Assembly (NCBI GenBank): GCA_902785485.1
Contig: CACZZA010000006.1
Location: 1 to 47,889, forward strand
DNA length: 47,889 nucleotides
Direction of reading: 5' to 3'
DNA from: an uncultured Ruminococcus sp.
GTDB lineage: Bacteria; Bacillota; Clostridia; Oscillospirales; CAG-272
The notes under the pieces were generated by a model. The model was not told the origin of the DNA. It made no database searches and was given only the letters and a program-made list of their open reading frames with translations. This document shows positions 29,716-38,323 of the stretch, in pieces; positions within the stretch are counted from its first letter, which is position 1; each line of letters starts with the position of its first letter. A program made the position numbers and the translations under genes.

Positions 29716-30813
29716 ATGTCTAATATTGAAAACGATATCGGGAAGATCGACCGCAATTTTGAGATCAAAGAAAAGCTCGGACTTGACGACGTTGCGTTTT
29801 ACGACGTCACGAAGGAGCCTTTCACGCTCTACGGGCTGTATCTCGACGAGGGACTGCCGTTCCGCCGTATGCCGAAGGAAGTCGGAGACGCCGTCAGCAA
29901 GGGCGTCGCGTCGCTGAACTTCAACACCGCGGGAGGGAGGGTGCGTTTCCGCACAAATTCGCCGTATATCGCGATCTCGGTGAAAATGCCGTCGATACGC
30001 CTCATGTCGCACATGCCGCTATCGGGAAGCGCGGGCTTCGATCTTTACGAGGTTCATTCCTCTCATTACTATTACGTAAAGACCTTTATCCCGCCGAGGG
30101 ACGCGACGACGGGGTACGAATCCGTCCTTTACACGAAAAACGGCGGAAAAATGACCGAATACGAGATCAATTTTCCGCTCTACAACCGGGTGGATTCGCT
30201 TGAAGTCGGGATCAAAGAGGGCGCTTCTCTCGAAAAATGCGTCGGGTACGGACGTAAAGGACGTATCCTCTATTACGGCGCGTCGATAACCCAGGGCGGA
30301 TGCGCTTCCAAACCGAGCAACAGCTACGAAGGGATGATCTCGCACAAGCTCGATATAGACCACATCAACCTCGGATTTTCGGGCAACTGCAAGGGCGAAC
30401 CCGTGATGGCGGAATATCTCGCTACGGTCCCGTCCGACGTATTCGTACTTGACTACGACGGCAACGCCAAGGACGCCGCGCACCTGCGCAATACTCACCT
30501 CAACGTCTACCGCAAGTACCGCGAGGCGTTTCCCGATACGCCCATCGTCATCGTGTCGCTCGTCCGCACGACCGTCGATACGGTCGACCTTATCAAGCGC
30601 AGACAGATAATACTCGACACCTACTACTACGCGATCGACCACGGCGACCGCAAGGTATCGTTCGTCGACGGCTGCGCGATGTTCAGCGACTGGGACGCCG
30701 GCATCCATACCGTCGACGGAACGCATCCCAACGACGCGGGCTTCGTCCGTATGGCGGAGGCGATAGGGATCGAGGTCCAGCGCGCCCTCGACGGATATTT
30801 CCCGTTCAAATAA
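29716..30813 (+). CDS. SGNH/GDSL-type hydrolase with N-terminal beta domain (SsfX3-like)
   Basis: 365 residues, no signal peptide. Residues ~30-170 form a beta-sandwich-like N-terminal domain (FNTAGGRVRFRTNSPYIAISVKM), followed by an SGNH hydrolase: block I LYYGASITQGG with nucleophile Ser190, block II NLGFSGNCKGE, block III region VFVLDYDGNA, and block V DGTHPNDAGF with catalytic Asp and His. Enzymes of this build remove acyl groups from sugars or small molecules. GGGAGGG precedes the ATG. It is monocistronic; neighbouring amino-sugar genes make a carbohydrate esterase role plausible. Confidence 0.82.
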   Translation: MSNIENDIGKIDRNFEIKEKLGLDDVAFYDVTKEPFTLYGLYLDEGLPFRRMPKEVGDAVSKGVASLNFNTAGGRVRFRTNSPYIAISVKMPSIRLMSHMPLSGSAGFDLYEVHSSHYYYVKTFIPPRDATTGYESVLYTKNGGKMTEYEINFPLYNRVDSLEVGIKEGASLEKCVGYGRKGRILYYGASITQGGCASKPSNSYEGMISHKLDIDHINLGFSGNCKGEPVMAEYLATVPSDVFVLDYDGNAKDAAHLRNTHLNVYRKYREAFPDTPIVIVSLVRTTVDTVDLIKRRQIILDTYYYAIDHGDRKVSFVDGCAMFSDWDAGIHTVDGTHPNDAGFVRMAEAIGIEVQRALDGYFPFK

Positions 30814-30867
30814 GAACGCGCGGAGCGATCGTTGCGACCGCAAAAACATATATATTATTCCCTTTGC

Positions 30868-30920
30868 AAGTTTTTTGAAAGGGGCGCGGGGAGGACTTTT
30901 TTCAAAAAAGTCCTCCCCGC
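30868..30920. repeat. Dispersed hairpin element, copy A
   Basis: A 17-nt head AAGTTTTTTGAAAGGGG (30868-30884) followed by a 17-bp perfect hairpin with a 1-nt loop (30886-30902 with 30904-30920) that includes T6/A6. It lies between the convergent SGNH and AraC genes and can serve as terminator for both. Copy B is at 39050-39103. Confidence 0.8.
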
Positions 30921-30945
30921 ATCAATATCAGCGCTGTTTTCCGCT

Positions 30946-31725
30946 TTATTCTTCTCTGTTTCTCGACTTATATTTCGTAGGACTCATCCCGTATGTTTTT
31001 GAAAAAATACGGGTGAAGCCGAACTGGTCGCCGTAGCCGACCATCGCCGCGGTCTCAGAGACCGAATACCCCGCGTCGAGGATCTCGCGCGCCTTGCCGA
31101 GCCTTGTGTTTATTATATATTGCTGGACCGAAACGCCTTTTTTCTGTCGGAAAAGCCTTGTCAGATACTGTCTGTTTATCGACAGGCTTTCCGCGATGTC
31201 GCTGACGGAGAGCTTTGACGCGTAGTTATCGTCTATATACGCGCACGCTCTCGCGACGTAATTCTTTTCGCTTTTTTTGATCAGCGAGATCCTTTTCAGC
31301 GTATATGCGACTTCAAATATCTTTGAGATCGCCGCTTCCTCGGGCAGCGACGTCCGTGTCAGCAGTTCCCAGAGCGCGTGGAAGGTGTCCGCTCCGTAAC
31401 GCGTTTCTTCCGGATACGCCCTCAACAGCTCCGCGTGAGAACAGCGGAACGACAGACGGAATATCACGGCGGTCTTTTCCGTAGTGAGCGAGAACTGGAG
31501 CCCGTCGTCTCGCCCCTCGAACGCGAGCATTCCAGGGACGGCTGCGATTTTTCTTCCGCCGCGCACTATGTCGCATTCTCCCTCGTAAACGAAATATAAA
31601 GCGCACGAGTCCGTCTTGGCAAATCTGTATATTTCCGCGTCCTTGAGCGTCACGCGTTCAAGAGAGACCGGACGCACGTCACCGTACGCTTTTTCGGCAA
31701 ATACGTATCTGTCTGTTTTCGGCAT
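30946..31725 (-). CDS. AraC-family transcriptional regulator (divergent from P2)
   Basis: 259 residues from ATG 31725, which has AGAGGGA before it; the frame is open 41 codons further upstream but crosses the promoter. N-terminal cupin-like region (FVYEGECDIVRGGRKIAAVPGMLAFEG) and C-terminal AraC HTH pair (YASKLSVSDIAESLSINRQYLTRLFRQKKGVSVQQYI... VGYGDQFGFTRIFSKTYGMSPTKYK). Divergent from the surface gene P2, it is a candidate activator of P2 and, through a shared upstream element, of P4. Confidence 0.88.
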   Translation of the reverse strand: MPKTDRYVFAEKAYGDVRPVSLERVTLKDAEIYRFAKTDSCALYFVYEGECDIVRGGRKIAAVPGMLAFEGRDDGLQFSLTTEKTAVIFRLSFRCSHAELLRAYPEETRYGADTFHALWELLTRTSLPEEAAISKIFEVAYTLKRISLIKKSEKNYVARACAYIDDNYASKLSVSDIAESLSINRQYLTRLFRQKKGVSVQQYIINTRLGKAREILDAGYSVSETAAMVGYGDQFGFTRIFSKTYGMSPTKYKSRNREE

Positions 31726-31756
31726 TTTTATCCCTCTGTTCTTTAACTTTGAATAC

Positions 31757-31786
31757 ATTCTACCATAAAACGGTGACGTTTTGCAA
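31757..31786 (-). promoter_or_regulatory. Promoter of the P2-divergent AraC gene
   Basis: Minus strand: TTGCAA (31786-31781), 18 bp, TAGAAT (31762-31757). Confidence 0.55.
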
Positions 31787-31933
31787 TATTTACTCGCCGA
31801 AATTACGCGTAAAATATCAATTCTCTGTATGTTTATGATGGTGACCATGCGTATTGTGTATGCAAATTCGTCATATTTGATATTATACCGCTTGTATCAC
31901 GGGGAGTTTGTTGTTAAAAATTTCGGTAATATG

Positions 31934-31994
31934 ACATAAAATCATAAAAAAGTCACATTATACAATGCCGTTTTTATAAATAATTTGATATAAT
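31934..31994 (+). promoter_or_regulatory. P2 promoter with conserved upstream element
   Basis: A 36-bp element (31934-31969) containing the direct repeat CATAAAA-T-CATAAAA, 28/36 identical to the element upstream of P4, then TTTGATATAAT with -10 TATAAT at 31989-31994. The -35 (TGCCGT) is poor, as in activator-dependent promoters. The TTTGAT start is 50 nt from the element start in both genes. Confidence 0.65.
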
Positions 31995-32064
31995 GTAATT
32001 CCGGATTTGGAAAACGGTTTCATTATCCGATCACACAAAAAACTCAATATACAAGGAGAACAAA

Positions 32065-33471
32065 ATGAAAAACTTTGCAAAACTCATGCTCGCGGCGCTC
32101 TGCGTCATACTGATCGCGTCGGCGCTGTCCGCGGTTTCTTCCGCGGAAGAACTCGAGCTCACACCGGGCAGCGACCTCGCAATATTCATAGCTGACGGCG
32201 GCACCGGCACCGGCTACACGGCTGATTCGCCTCTTGCTCCCAACGAGAATCCCGAGGGCTATGATCCTACCGCGAACGCTCCTAAAAATCACCTCAAGAC
32301 CGCTTTCTATCAGGGCATCGATATGCTCAAGGAAGCGGGCGGCGGTACCCTCGTCATCTGCGGTCCCGTGTACTTCGGAGCGGATCAGTCCTACGGTACC
32401 GGTACCTCTCAGAGAGACGTTCTTACTCCCTGGTTCTCGAGCAAGACCATCAAGATCACTTCCGTTTATAACGGCGTGGATTACAGAGAGACCAACGGCG
32501 CCAAGATCACCATCGAGGCTCCTGCGCAGCTTTCCATCCAGGGAAAATCCATTTGGGAGAACGTCACGATAGAGACCGCTTCCGCGGACCGCTCGATCAG
32601 CTTCAACAACTTTGAGACCGTTATCGGAGAGGGAGTCGTATGCGTACCTGCGGACGACGCCTTCGAAGGTGTCGCTCAGCAGTATATAAGCCTTGCGGCA
32701 GGCAAGAGGTATTCCAAGACCGAGCCGACCGAAGACGTACCGAACCCATCCACTCACCTCGTCGTCAAATCCGGCACCTACAACAAGATCTGCGGCTCCA
32801 ACTGGGGCGCGGGTTCCTCTGAGATCACCGGAGTCACCACCAACCTGACCATCGAAGGCGAAACCACCGTTCTCGGACAGCTGACCGGTACTGCCGGAAG
32901 CTCCAACCCGTTCGGCGGCAACGTCAACATCACTATCAACGGCGGTACGTTTGAATGTGACATCGACGGCGGCGGCACGACCGCGTTCACCAACGACGAC
33001 GCGAAGGTCGTGATCACTGTCAACGGCGGTAACTTTGAAAACGTATGGTCCATCAACGAAATGTCGATGAACTATAAGGGCAGTCCCGCGGCGTACTCCC
33101 TGCTTGACGTTTCCGGTTATCAGGGTGACGAAGCCAACCTCGCCGCCATCAATATAGCCAAGAGCGAATTCACCGAGGTCAAATGGCCCGAAGGCTTTGA
33201 TCCCGAAGCTGCCGCTCCCGCTACCGAACCGGCTACCGAGCCCGCTACAGACGCTCCCGAAGAAACTGCTTCTCCCGAGACCGACGGATCCGATAAAGCT
33301 GAAGATACCAAAGCTTCCGAGACCGACGCTCCCGTTGTCGTAGACAACAAAGACGAGAGCGGCTCCAACATCGGACTTATCATCGGCATCATCGCAGGCG
33401 TCGTAGTCATTGCCGGCGTTGTCGCAGGCGTTATCATCGCCAAAAAGAAAAAAAGCGCCGAGACCAAATAA
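32065..33471 (+). CDS. P2: secreted, membrane-anchored surface protein of the P family
   Basis: 468 residues. Signal peptide (cut near ...AVSSA|EELEL), a ~360-residue extracellular P-domain (LTPGSDLAIFIADGGTG, NHLKTAFYQGIDML, GGGTLVICGPVYFG, NITINGGTFECDIDGGG, TVNGGNFENVWSINEM), a Thr/Glu/Pro/Ala-rich linker of ~60 residues, one TM helix (IGLIIGIIAGVVVIAGVVAGVII) and a Lys-rich cytoplasmic tail; there is no LPxTG. The NGG[TN][FY] repeats suggest parallel beta-strands, perhaps a beta-helix. Paralog of P1, P3 and P4. AAGGAG precedes the ATG. Function unknown. Confidence 0.85.
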   Translation: MKNFAKLMLAALCVILIASALSAVSSAEELELTPGSDLAIFIADGGTGTGYTADSPLAPNENPEGYDPTANAPKNHLKTAFYQGIDMLKEAGGGTLVICGPVYFGADQSYGTGTSQRDVLTPWFSSKTIKITSVYNGVDYRETNGAKITIEAPAQLSIQGKSIWENVTIETASADRSISFNNFETVIGEGVVCVPADDAFEGVAQQYISLAAGKRYSKTEPTEDVPNPSTHLVVKSGTYNKICGSNWGAGSSEITGVTTNLTIEGETTVLGQLTGTAGSSNPFGGNVNITINGGTFECDIDGGGTTAFTNDDAKVVITVNGGNFENVWSINEMSMNYKGSPAAYSLLDVSGYQGDEANLAAINIAKSEFTEVKWPEGFDPEAAAPATEPATEPATDAPEETASPETDGSDKAEDTKASETDAPVVVDNKDESGSNIGLIIGIIAGVVVIAGVVAGVIIAKKKKSAETK

Positions 33472-33490
33472 CCCGTATCAAATACGCAAA

Positions 33491-33525
33491 ACAGGCTGAA
33501 GAATGAATTCTTCGGCCTGTTTTCA
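33491..33525 (+). terminator. Terminator of P2
   Basis: 13-bp stem with one mismatch/wobble (33491-33503 with 33508-33520), 4-nt loop, followed by TTTTC. Confidence 0.75.
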
Positions 33526-33585
33526 GGTTATCGAAAAAATGTTGCGAAAAATGTGGTTTTGTCCATAAAAAAATTTTTTCATCTA

Positions 33586-33614
33586 TTGCGTTTTTGGTCA
33601 ATATGAAGTATAAT
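33586..33614 (+). promoter_or_regulatory. P3 promoter
   Basis: TTGCGT (33586-33591), 17 bp, TATAAT (33609-33614). CATAAAAAA at 33564-33572 is a partial match to the P2/P4 element, shifted by one base. The ~110-nt leader that follows contains a TTTTC-GGGC/GCCCGG-AAAA hairpin. Confidence 0.65.
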
Positions 33615-33729
33615 AAGAACATACATGCGATCGAGGTTGTGCGTAATGCGCGACTGACACGTCTTTTCGGGCGTATCGGCTTGATTTTTGCCCGGAAAAC
33701 AAAAAACACACCACACAAGGAGAAAGAAA

Positions 33730-35154
33730 ATGAAACAATTTGCTAAAGCGCTCTTGGTATCTCTTGTGATAACGCTTCTCGCGGCAGTATTCGCAGTCGC
33801 GGCCTCCGCGGCGTTCCCGACTCTCAAGCCGGGCAGCGACACCGTTATCTTTATCGCTGACGGAGCTACCGGAAACGGCAATTCCGCCGACTCTCCGCTC
33901 GAACCCGACGATAACCCCGAGGGTTACGATCCCACCGCGGAATATCCGAAAAACCATCTCAGATCCTCTTTCTATCAGGCTATCGATATCCTGAACGAAG
34001 CGGGCGGCGGCACGCTCGTCATCTGCGGTCCCGTCAGACTCGGCTTCGACCAGTCCTGGGGCAACGGCTCTTCGATGAAGGACGTTATGACGGTCGTTTT
34101 CGGCACCAAGACGATCAAGATCACTTCCAAGTACGACGGAGTTGACTACAGAGAAACAAAGGACGCCAAACTTATCCTCGAGTCTCCCGCGATGCTCAAC
34201 ATCAAGGGTCAGACCATCTGGGAGAACATCGACATCGTTTCGGCTTCCGCGGACCGCTGCATCAGCTTCAACGGTTACTACACCATTATGGGCGAAGGCA
34301 TCAACTGCTATCCCGAGGACGACGGTTTTGAAGGCGTAGCCAATAACTACGTCAGCCTTACCGCGGCGGGAAGATACGAAAAGATGGTCTCTCCCGAAGG
34401 AGAACCCAACCTCACCACAAATCTGCTCGTCCAGTCCGGTACCTACAACAAGATCTGCGGCGGCAACTGGGGCGTCACCGATAAGGCTCCCGTAGAGAGA
34501 GTCGACACCAACATCATCCTCGAAGGCACCACCACCGTTCTCGGCGAGATCAACGGCACCAACGGCGGACTGAACAACAGCCCGTTCAGCGGCAACGTCA
34601 ACATCACCATCAACGGCGGCACCTACGAGTGCGATATCTTCGGCGGCGGACTCAACTCGTTCACTAATGATGACGCAAAGGTCACCATCGCGATCAACGG
34701 CGGTAAATTCGTCGACTGCTGGTCGATCAACGAGATGGCGCTGAACTTCAAATCGAATCCCGCGGGATATTCGCTCCTCGATATGTCCCGTTACGAAGGC
34801 GAGCAGGATAACCTCTTTGCCATCAACAACATCAAGGGCGACTTTACCGACGTCAAATGGCCGGCGGGAACTCCCGAAGGCGGTCCCGTAGGCGAGCTCA
34901 CTCCTGCTACCGAGCCTCCTAAGACCGAGACCGATGCTCCCGAGACCGACAAACCCGCTGAAACGGCAGAGCCCGAAGAAACGGCTGAATCCGAAGAGAC
35001 CGACGCTCCCGTTACCGCCGTTGCTCCCGAGGAAAACAGCGGTTCCAACACCGGTCTTATCATCGGCATCATCATAGGCGTCGTAGTCGTGTGCGGCGTG
35101 GTCGCGGCTGTACTCTTTTCCAAAAAGAAAGGCGCGAAGACCGAAAAGAAATGA
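33730..35154 (+). CDS. P3: secreted, membrane-anchored surface protein of the P family
   Basis: 474 residues from ATG 33730 (GGAGAAAG before it). Signal peptide MKQFAKALLVSLVITLLAAVFAVAASA, P-domain very close to that of P1 (shared MTVVFG.KTI.ITS.YDG.DYRET and GINCYPE..GF.GVA), linker rich in Glu/Thr/Pro, TM helix near the C-terminus (TGLIIGIIIGVVVVCGVVAAVLF) and basic tail. The P1-P3 resemblance points to a fairly recent duplication in which P1 gained dockerin and peptidase-like modules or P3 gained the anchor. Function unknown. Confidence 0.85.
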   Translation: MKQFAKALLVSLVITLLAAVFAVAASAAFPTLKPGSDTVIFIADGATGNGNSADSPLEPDDNPEGYDPTAEYPKNHLRSSFYQAIDILNEAGGGTLVICGPVRLGFDQSWGNGSSMKDVMTVVFGTKTIKITSKYDGVDYRETKDAKLILESPAMLNIKGQTIWENIDIVSASADRCISFNGYYTIMGEGINCYPEDDGFEGVANNYVSLTAAGRYEKMVSPEGEPNLTTNLLVQSGTYNKICGGNWGVTDKAPVERVDTNIILEGTTTVLGEINGTNGGLNNSPFSGNVNITINGGTYECDIFGGGLNSFTNDDAKVTIAINGGKFVDCWSINEMALNFKSNPAGYSLLDMSRYEGEQDNLFAINNIKGDFTDVKWPAGTPEGGPVGELTPATEPPKTETDAPETDKPAETAEPEETAESEETDAPVTAVAPEENSGSNTGLIIGIIIGVVVVCGVVAAVLFSKKKGAKTEKK

Positions 35155-35193
35155 TCAGAGTCGGATCTCTGCTGACCGAAACTGAATAAAGCT

Positions 35194-35235
35194 ATCCCCC
35201 GGGACCGTTTTTGCGGCTCCGGGGGATGATTTTTG
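35194..35235 (+). terminator. Terminator of P3
   Basis: 14-bp stem with one G-U and one mismatch (35194-35207 with 35214-35227, ATCCCCCGG.../...CCGGGGGAT), then GATTTTT. Convergent with the next AraC gene. Confidence 0.75.
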
Positions 35236-35246
35236 TCTTTACCGAG

Positions 35247-36092
35247 TCAGATCTCGAGCAGAATGTTGAAGTATTTTTTCGGGGTGACTCCCATATGCTT
35301 TTTGAAGAGGCGGTATCCGTAGCTTACGTCGGTTATCCCGACGCAGGCGCAAGCGTCTTCAAACGATAGTCCCCGCGTCTTTTTCAGTTCGATGATCGTG
35401 CCGATCTTCTCTTTTGACGCATACTGCATTATCGTCATACCAATATGCTTCTTGAAGATCGAGTTCACGTAGTTCGGACTCTTTTCGACTTCGCGCGCTA
35501 TCTCGCTGAGCGTGAGGTTTTTGTCGACGTTTGCGGAAATTATCTTTTTTACTTTATAGCAGAGCAGGGAGAGGGCGGGGTCTTCTTTCTCGCTGAGGTT
35601 GTTTATGCAGTACCGCGAAATGTCAGACAACATCCCGAGGATGGAAAGCGCGCAGACCGTCGAGCTGTTTTTGTTAGCGTTATAGTCGAAGATCGTCTGC
35701 ATCAGTTTGAGCTTCAATTCCGAGGTGATGGAGCAAGGCTCGAGAAAAACGGGCAGAATCATCGCGTCTCCGTGATTTTCAAGCGCTGAGACCGGGTCTG
35801 ACGTCAGTTCGCACTCGTAGTCGAGCAGTATGTCGCAGGTGTAGTGCATGTGGACGATGCCCTTTTCGGCTTTCAGATCGTTCGGGATGGTCCTGCACGA
35901 AATGCTGAAGCTCTCCTGAGGCATCTGAAAAGTGCATCCGCCTATCGCGCGTTCGGTCGTGCCGTTTTCAAGATAGGACAGTTCTATTTCTTTACGCGGA
36001 TGGCGAAAACTGATCTCGTAATCTTTTTTTGCGAAAAAGTGCGCAAATCTGACCGACGGCAGTGAGAGCGGTTTTACAAGATAATACAGCAT
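35247..36092 (-). CDS. AraC-family transcriptional regulator (divergent from P4)
   Basis: 281 residues. A divergent N-terminal part without a recognised ligand motif, and a C-terminal AraC domain: NLTLSEIAREVEKSPNYVNSIFKKHIGMTIMQYASKEKI... VGITDVSYGYRLFKKHMGVTPKKYF. AAAGGA precedes the ATG. It lies between P3 (convergent) and P4 (divergent), so it may regulate one or both. Its N-terminus differs from the other two AraC proteins, suggesting a different signal. Confidence 0.85.
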   Translation of the reverse strand: MLYYLVKPLSLPSVRFAHFFAKKDYEISFRHPRKEIELSYLENGTTERAIGGCTFQMPQESFSISCRTIPNDLKAEKGIVHMHYTCDILLDYECELTSDPVSALENHGDAMILPVFLEPCSITSELKLKLMQTIFDYNANKNSSTVCALSILGMLSDISRYCINNLSEKEDPALSLLCYKVKKIISANVDKNLTLSEIAREVEKSPNYVNSIFKKHIGMTIMQYASKEKIGTIIELKKTRGLSFEDACACVGITDVSYGYRLFKKHMGVTPKKYFNILLEI

Positions 36093-36143
36093 CGAGAGTT
36101 CCTTTCCCGGGCGTCTGCCCGATTTCAGATCGAGTCCTTTATT

Positions 36144-36172
36144 ATTCTATCAAAGAATTGTGGTTTTGTCCA
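36144..36172 (-). promoter_or_regulatory. Promoter of the P4-divergent AraC gene
   Basis: Minus strand: TGGACA (36172-36167), 17 bp, TAGAAT (36149-36144). The 14-nt string over its -35 (36159-36172) recurs exactly at 33552-33565 upstream of P3. Confidence 0.6.
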
Positions 36173-36330
36173 GTATTTTTTTTATTTTGGAAAGGAACAG
36201 CGCTTTGTTATCTGTTTACGTTCGGGCAAGGCGGACTTGTTTGAACTTCTTTTTCGTAATTGTTTGTGCAATATGAACATATTTTCAACGGCGTTTTTGA
36301 CGCCTTAATAGATTGTTCACAAACAAAGAA

Positions 36331-36391
36331 ACATAAAAGCATAAATATGTTACATAAAGCAATACCATTTTGGGCGTTTTTTTGATAATAT
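36331..36391 (+). promoter_or_regulatory. P4 promoter with conserved upstream element
   Basis: Element 36331-36366 (CATAAAA-G-CATAAA direct repeat) matches that of P2 at 28/36 positions; TTTGATAATAT follows at the same 50-nt offset, with TAATAT (36386-36391) as -10. This occupies the 473-bp gap 36093-36565, together with the AraC promoter and a ~170-nt P4 leader containing a small CCCGC/GCGGG hairpin. Confidence 0.6.
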
Positions 36392-36565
36392 AGTTTTAGT
36401 AAAATAAGTGTCGGGACGGAAAGATTTGAAGAATTGATCACTGTTACTTTTGGTCTTTGATAGTGGTACGAAATTTAGATCATTCTGTCCGTTTTTATTG
36501 TAAGGACCCCGCCGGAGCGGGATGAATAAGCAAAAAATTTTTTTATTAAACAAGGAGAGAAAACA

Positions 36566-38071
36566 ATGAAAAATTTTGCAAAACTCTTTGTTCTTGCATT
36601 GGCAGTAGCGCTCGTTGCATCGCTCGTGTCTGTCTTCGCATCTGCTGAAGACTTCACGGTAGAGCCCGGCAGCGACCGCGTCTACTTCATCAAGGACCTT
36701 GACGAAAGTTACTCCGGAAACGGCACCGGTAATTCCGCAGAAAACGCTTTCGAGCCTATCGCGGATCCCGAAGGCTTCGATCCTGATGCTCAGTATCCGA
36801 AGTATCACCTCACCACCGCTTTCTATCAGGCGATCGAAATGATCCAGGAAACCGGCGGCACCATCGTTATCTGCGGACCCGTCACCCTCGGCGGAATGCA
36901 GTCATACGGCTCCGGCGCGAACACCAAGGACGTGTTCACTCCTGCATTCAAGGCTCCCATCAAGTTCACCTCCGTTTACGACGGCGTTGACTACAGAGAG
37001 ACCGCGGACGCTAAGTTCATCATTACCGAAGGCGCCGAGATCGGCATCAACGGCCAGTGCATCTGGGAGAACGTTGACATCGTTACCGGAAACACCGACC
37101 GCTGCATTTCCTTCAACAACTACAATTCCATCATCGGCGAAGGCGTCAACTGCTATCCTCTTGACGACGGCTTCGAGGGCGTTTCCAACTATTACGTATC
37201 CGTCTCCAACGGACACAGATACAACAAGCTCGACGGCGGCGACAACGGTCAGGATATCCACATGATCATCCGCTCCGGTACCTACAACAAGATCGTCGGC
37301 GGCGCTTGGGGAACCGTTACCGCTAACTGGGCTGACAGAGACGGCGACGAAGAAGCTCAGACCAAATTCTACAGATACGCATACCAGAATATCACCACCA
37401 ACATCACCATCGAAGGCACCACCTCCGTTCTCGGTGAGGTCTGCGGAACTATTCCGAAGGCTCAGCCTTTCGGCGGCAACGTCAACATCACTATCAACGA
37501 CGGTTACTTTGAGTGCGACATCAACGGAGCAGGACCCACCTCGTTCCTTAACGAAGACGCTGTCATCTCCATCGTCGTCAACGGCGGTGACTTCACCTCC
37601 TGCTGGTCCGTCAACACCATCGCTCTGAACGCCAAAGGCGCTGCGCCGGCTGTCGCGACCCTCGACTGCAGAAACTTCCCGCAAGATCTTGATTACTCTC
37701 TCGCATCCCTGTACAGCGTTATCACCGACTTCCAGCAGGACAGAGTCCTTCTTCCCGACTGGTTCGACGCTAACAAACTCGAAGAAATGCTGAAGCACAA
37801 CCCGAACGCAGCTCCCGAGACCGACGCTCCCGAGACCGCAGCTCCCGAGACCGCTGCTCCCGAGACCTCCGGCACTGAGGAATCCGCTGACGTCGAAGAG
37901 ACCGCTGCTCCCGAGACCGAAGGTACCGTTATCGTCGATAAGAAAGACGATGAAGGCTCCAACCTCGGACTCATCATCGGCATCATCGCAGGTGTGGTAG
38001 TCGTTGCGGGCGCTGTCACAGGCGTTGTTATCGCGAAGAAAAAAGGCGGCAAGAAGACTGACGCCGAATAA
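36566..38071 (+). CDS. P4: secreted, membrane-anchored surface protein of the P family
   Basis: 501 residues. Signal peptide, P-domain (VEPGSDRVYFIKDLDE, YHLTTAFYQAIEMI, GGTIVICGPVTLGG, NVNITINDGYFECDING), then a linker with the repeat APETDAPETAAPETAAPET, a TM helix (LGLIIGIIAGVVVVAGAVTGVVI) and a Lys-rich tail. The most divergent member: it carries an insert around ANWADRDGDEEAQTKF. The linker DNA has four tandem 15-bp units (37811-37870) beginning GCTCCCGAGACC. AAGGAGAG precedes the ATG. Function unknown. Confidence 0.85.
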   Translation: MKNFAKLFVLALAVALVASLVSVFASAEDFTVEPGSDRVYFIKDLDESYSGNGTGNSAENAFEPIADPEGFDPDAQYPKYHLTTAFYQAIEMIQETGGTIVICGPVTLGGMQSYGSGANTKDVFTPAFKAPIKFTSVYDGVDYRETADAKFIITEGAEIGINGQCIWENVDIVTGNTDRCISFNNYNSIIGEGVNCYPLDDGFEGVSNYYVSVSNGHRYNKLDGGDNGQDIHMIIRSGTYNKIVGGAWGTVTANWADRDGDEEAQTKFYRYAYQNITTNITIEGTTSVLGEVCGTIPKAQPFGGNVNITINDGYFECDINGAGPTSFLNEDAVISIVVNGGDFTSCWSVNTIALNAKGAAPAVATLDCRNFPQDLDYSLASLYSVITDFQQDRVLLPDWFDANKLEEMLKHNPNAAPETDAPETAAPETAAPETSGTEESADVEETAAPETEGTVIVDKKDDEGSNLGLIIGIIAGVVVVAGAVTGVVIAKKKGGKKTDAE

Positions 38072-38092
38072 GAAACAGGCTTAGACAAAATT

Positions 38093-38130
38093 AACAAGGG
38101 ACTGTGGCAACACAGTCCCTTGTTTTTATT
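38093..38130 (+). terminator. Terminator of P4
   Basis: Perfect 14-bp stem (38093-38106 with 38111-38124), GCAA tetraloop, TTT run after it. Confidence 0.9.
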
Positions 38131-38170
38131 TGCAGGAAAATATATCGCACTCGGTCTCGCGGCAGTCGGC

Positions 38171-38316
38171 GCGGCACGCGCCGAAGTGAAGACGCTACGC
38201 TAATGAAGACGCGCCGAGGGCGCTAATGAAGACGCTGCGCTAACGAAGACGCCGCCGAGGGCGGCTAACTGAAAGTAGCAAGCGAAAGAACCAAACTTCA
38301 CCTACAAAGTCGAGCC
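38171..38316. repeat. Hairpin-unit array, block 1
   Basis: Opens with GCGGCACGCGCCGAAGTGA, then four units made of GAAGACGC, a variable short GC palindrome (for example GCGCCGAGGGCGC or GCCGCCGAGGGCGGC) and TAAT/TAAC. It closes with CTGAAAGTAGCAA and CACCTACAAAGTCGAGCC. No ORF with a ribosome site; noncoding. Confidence 0.8.
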
Positions 38317-38323
38317 GGTCGTC

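Noticed and set aside
36902..37798. Minus-strand open frame of 298 codons rich in Val/Asp/Gly
   Set aside because: Antisense to P4; it reflects the strongly biased codons of that gene.
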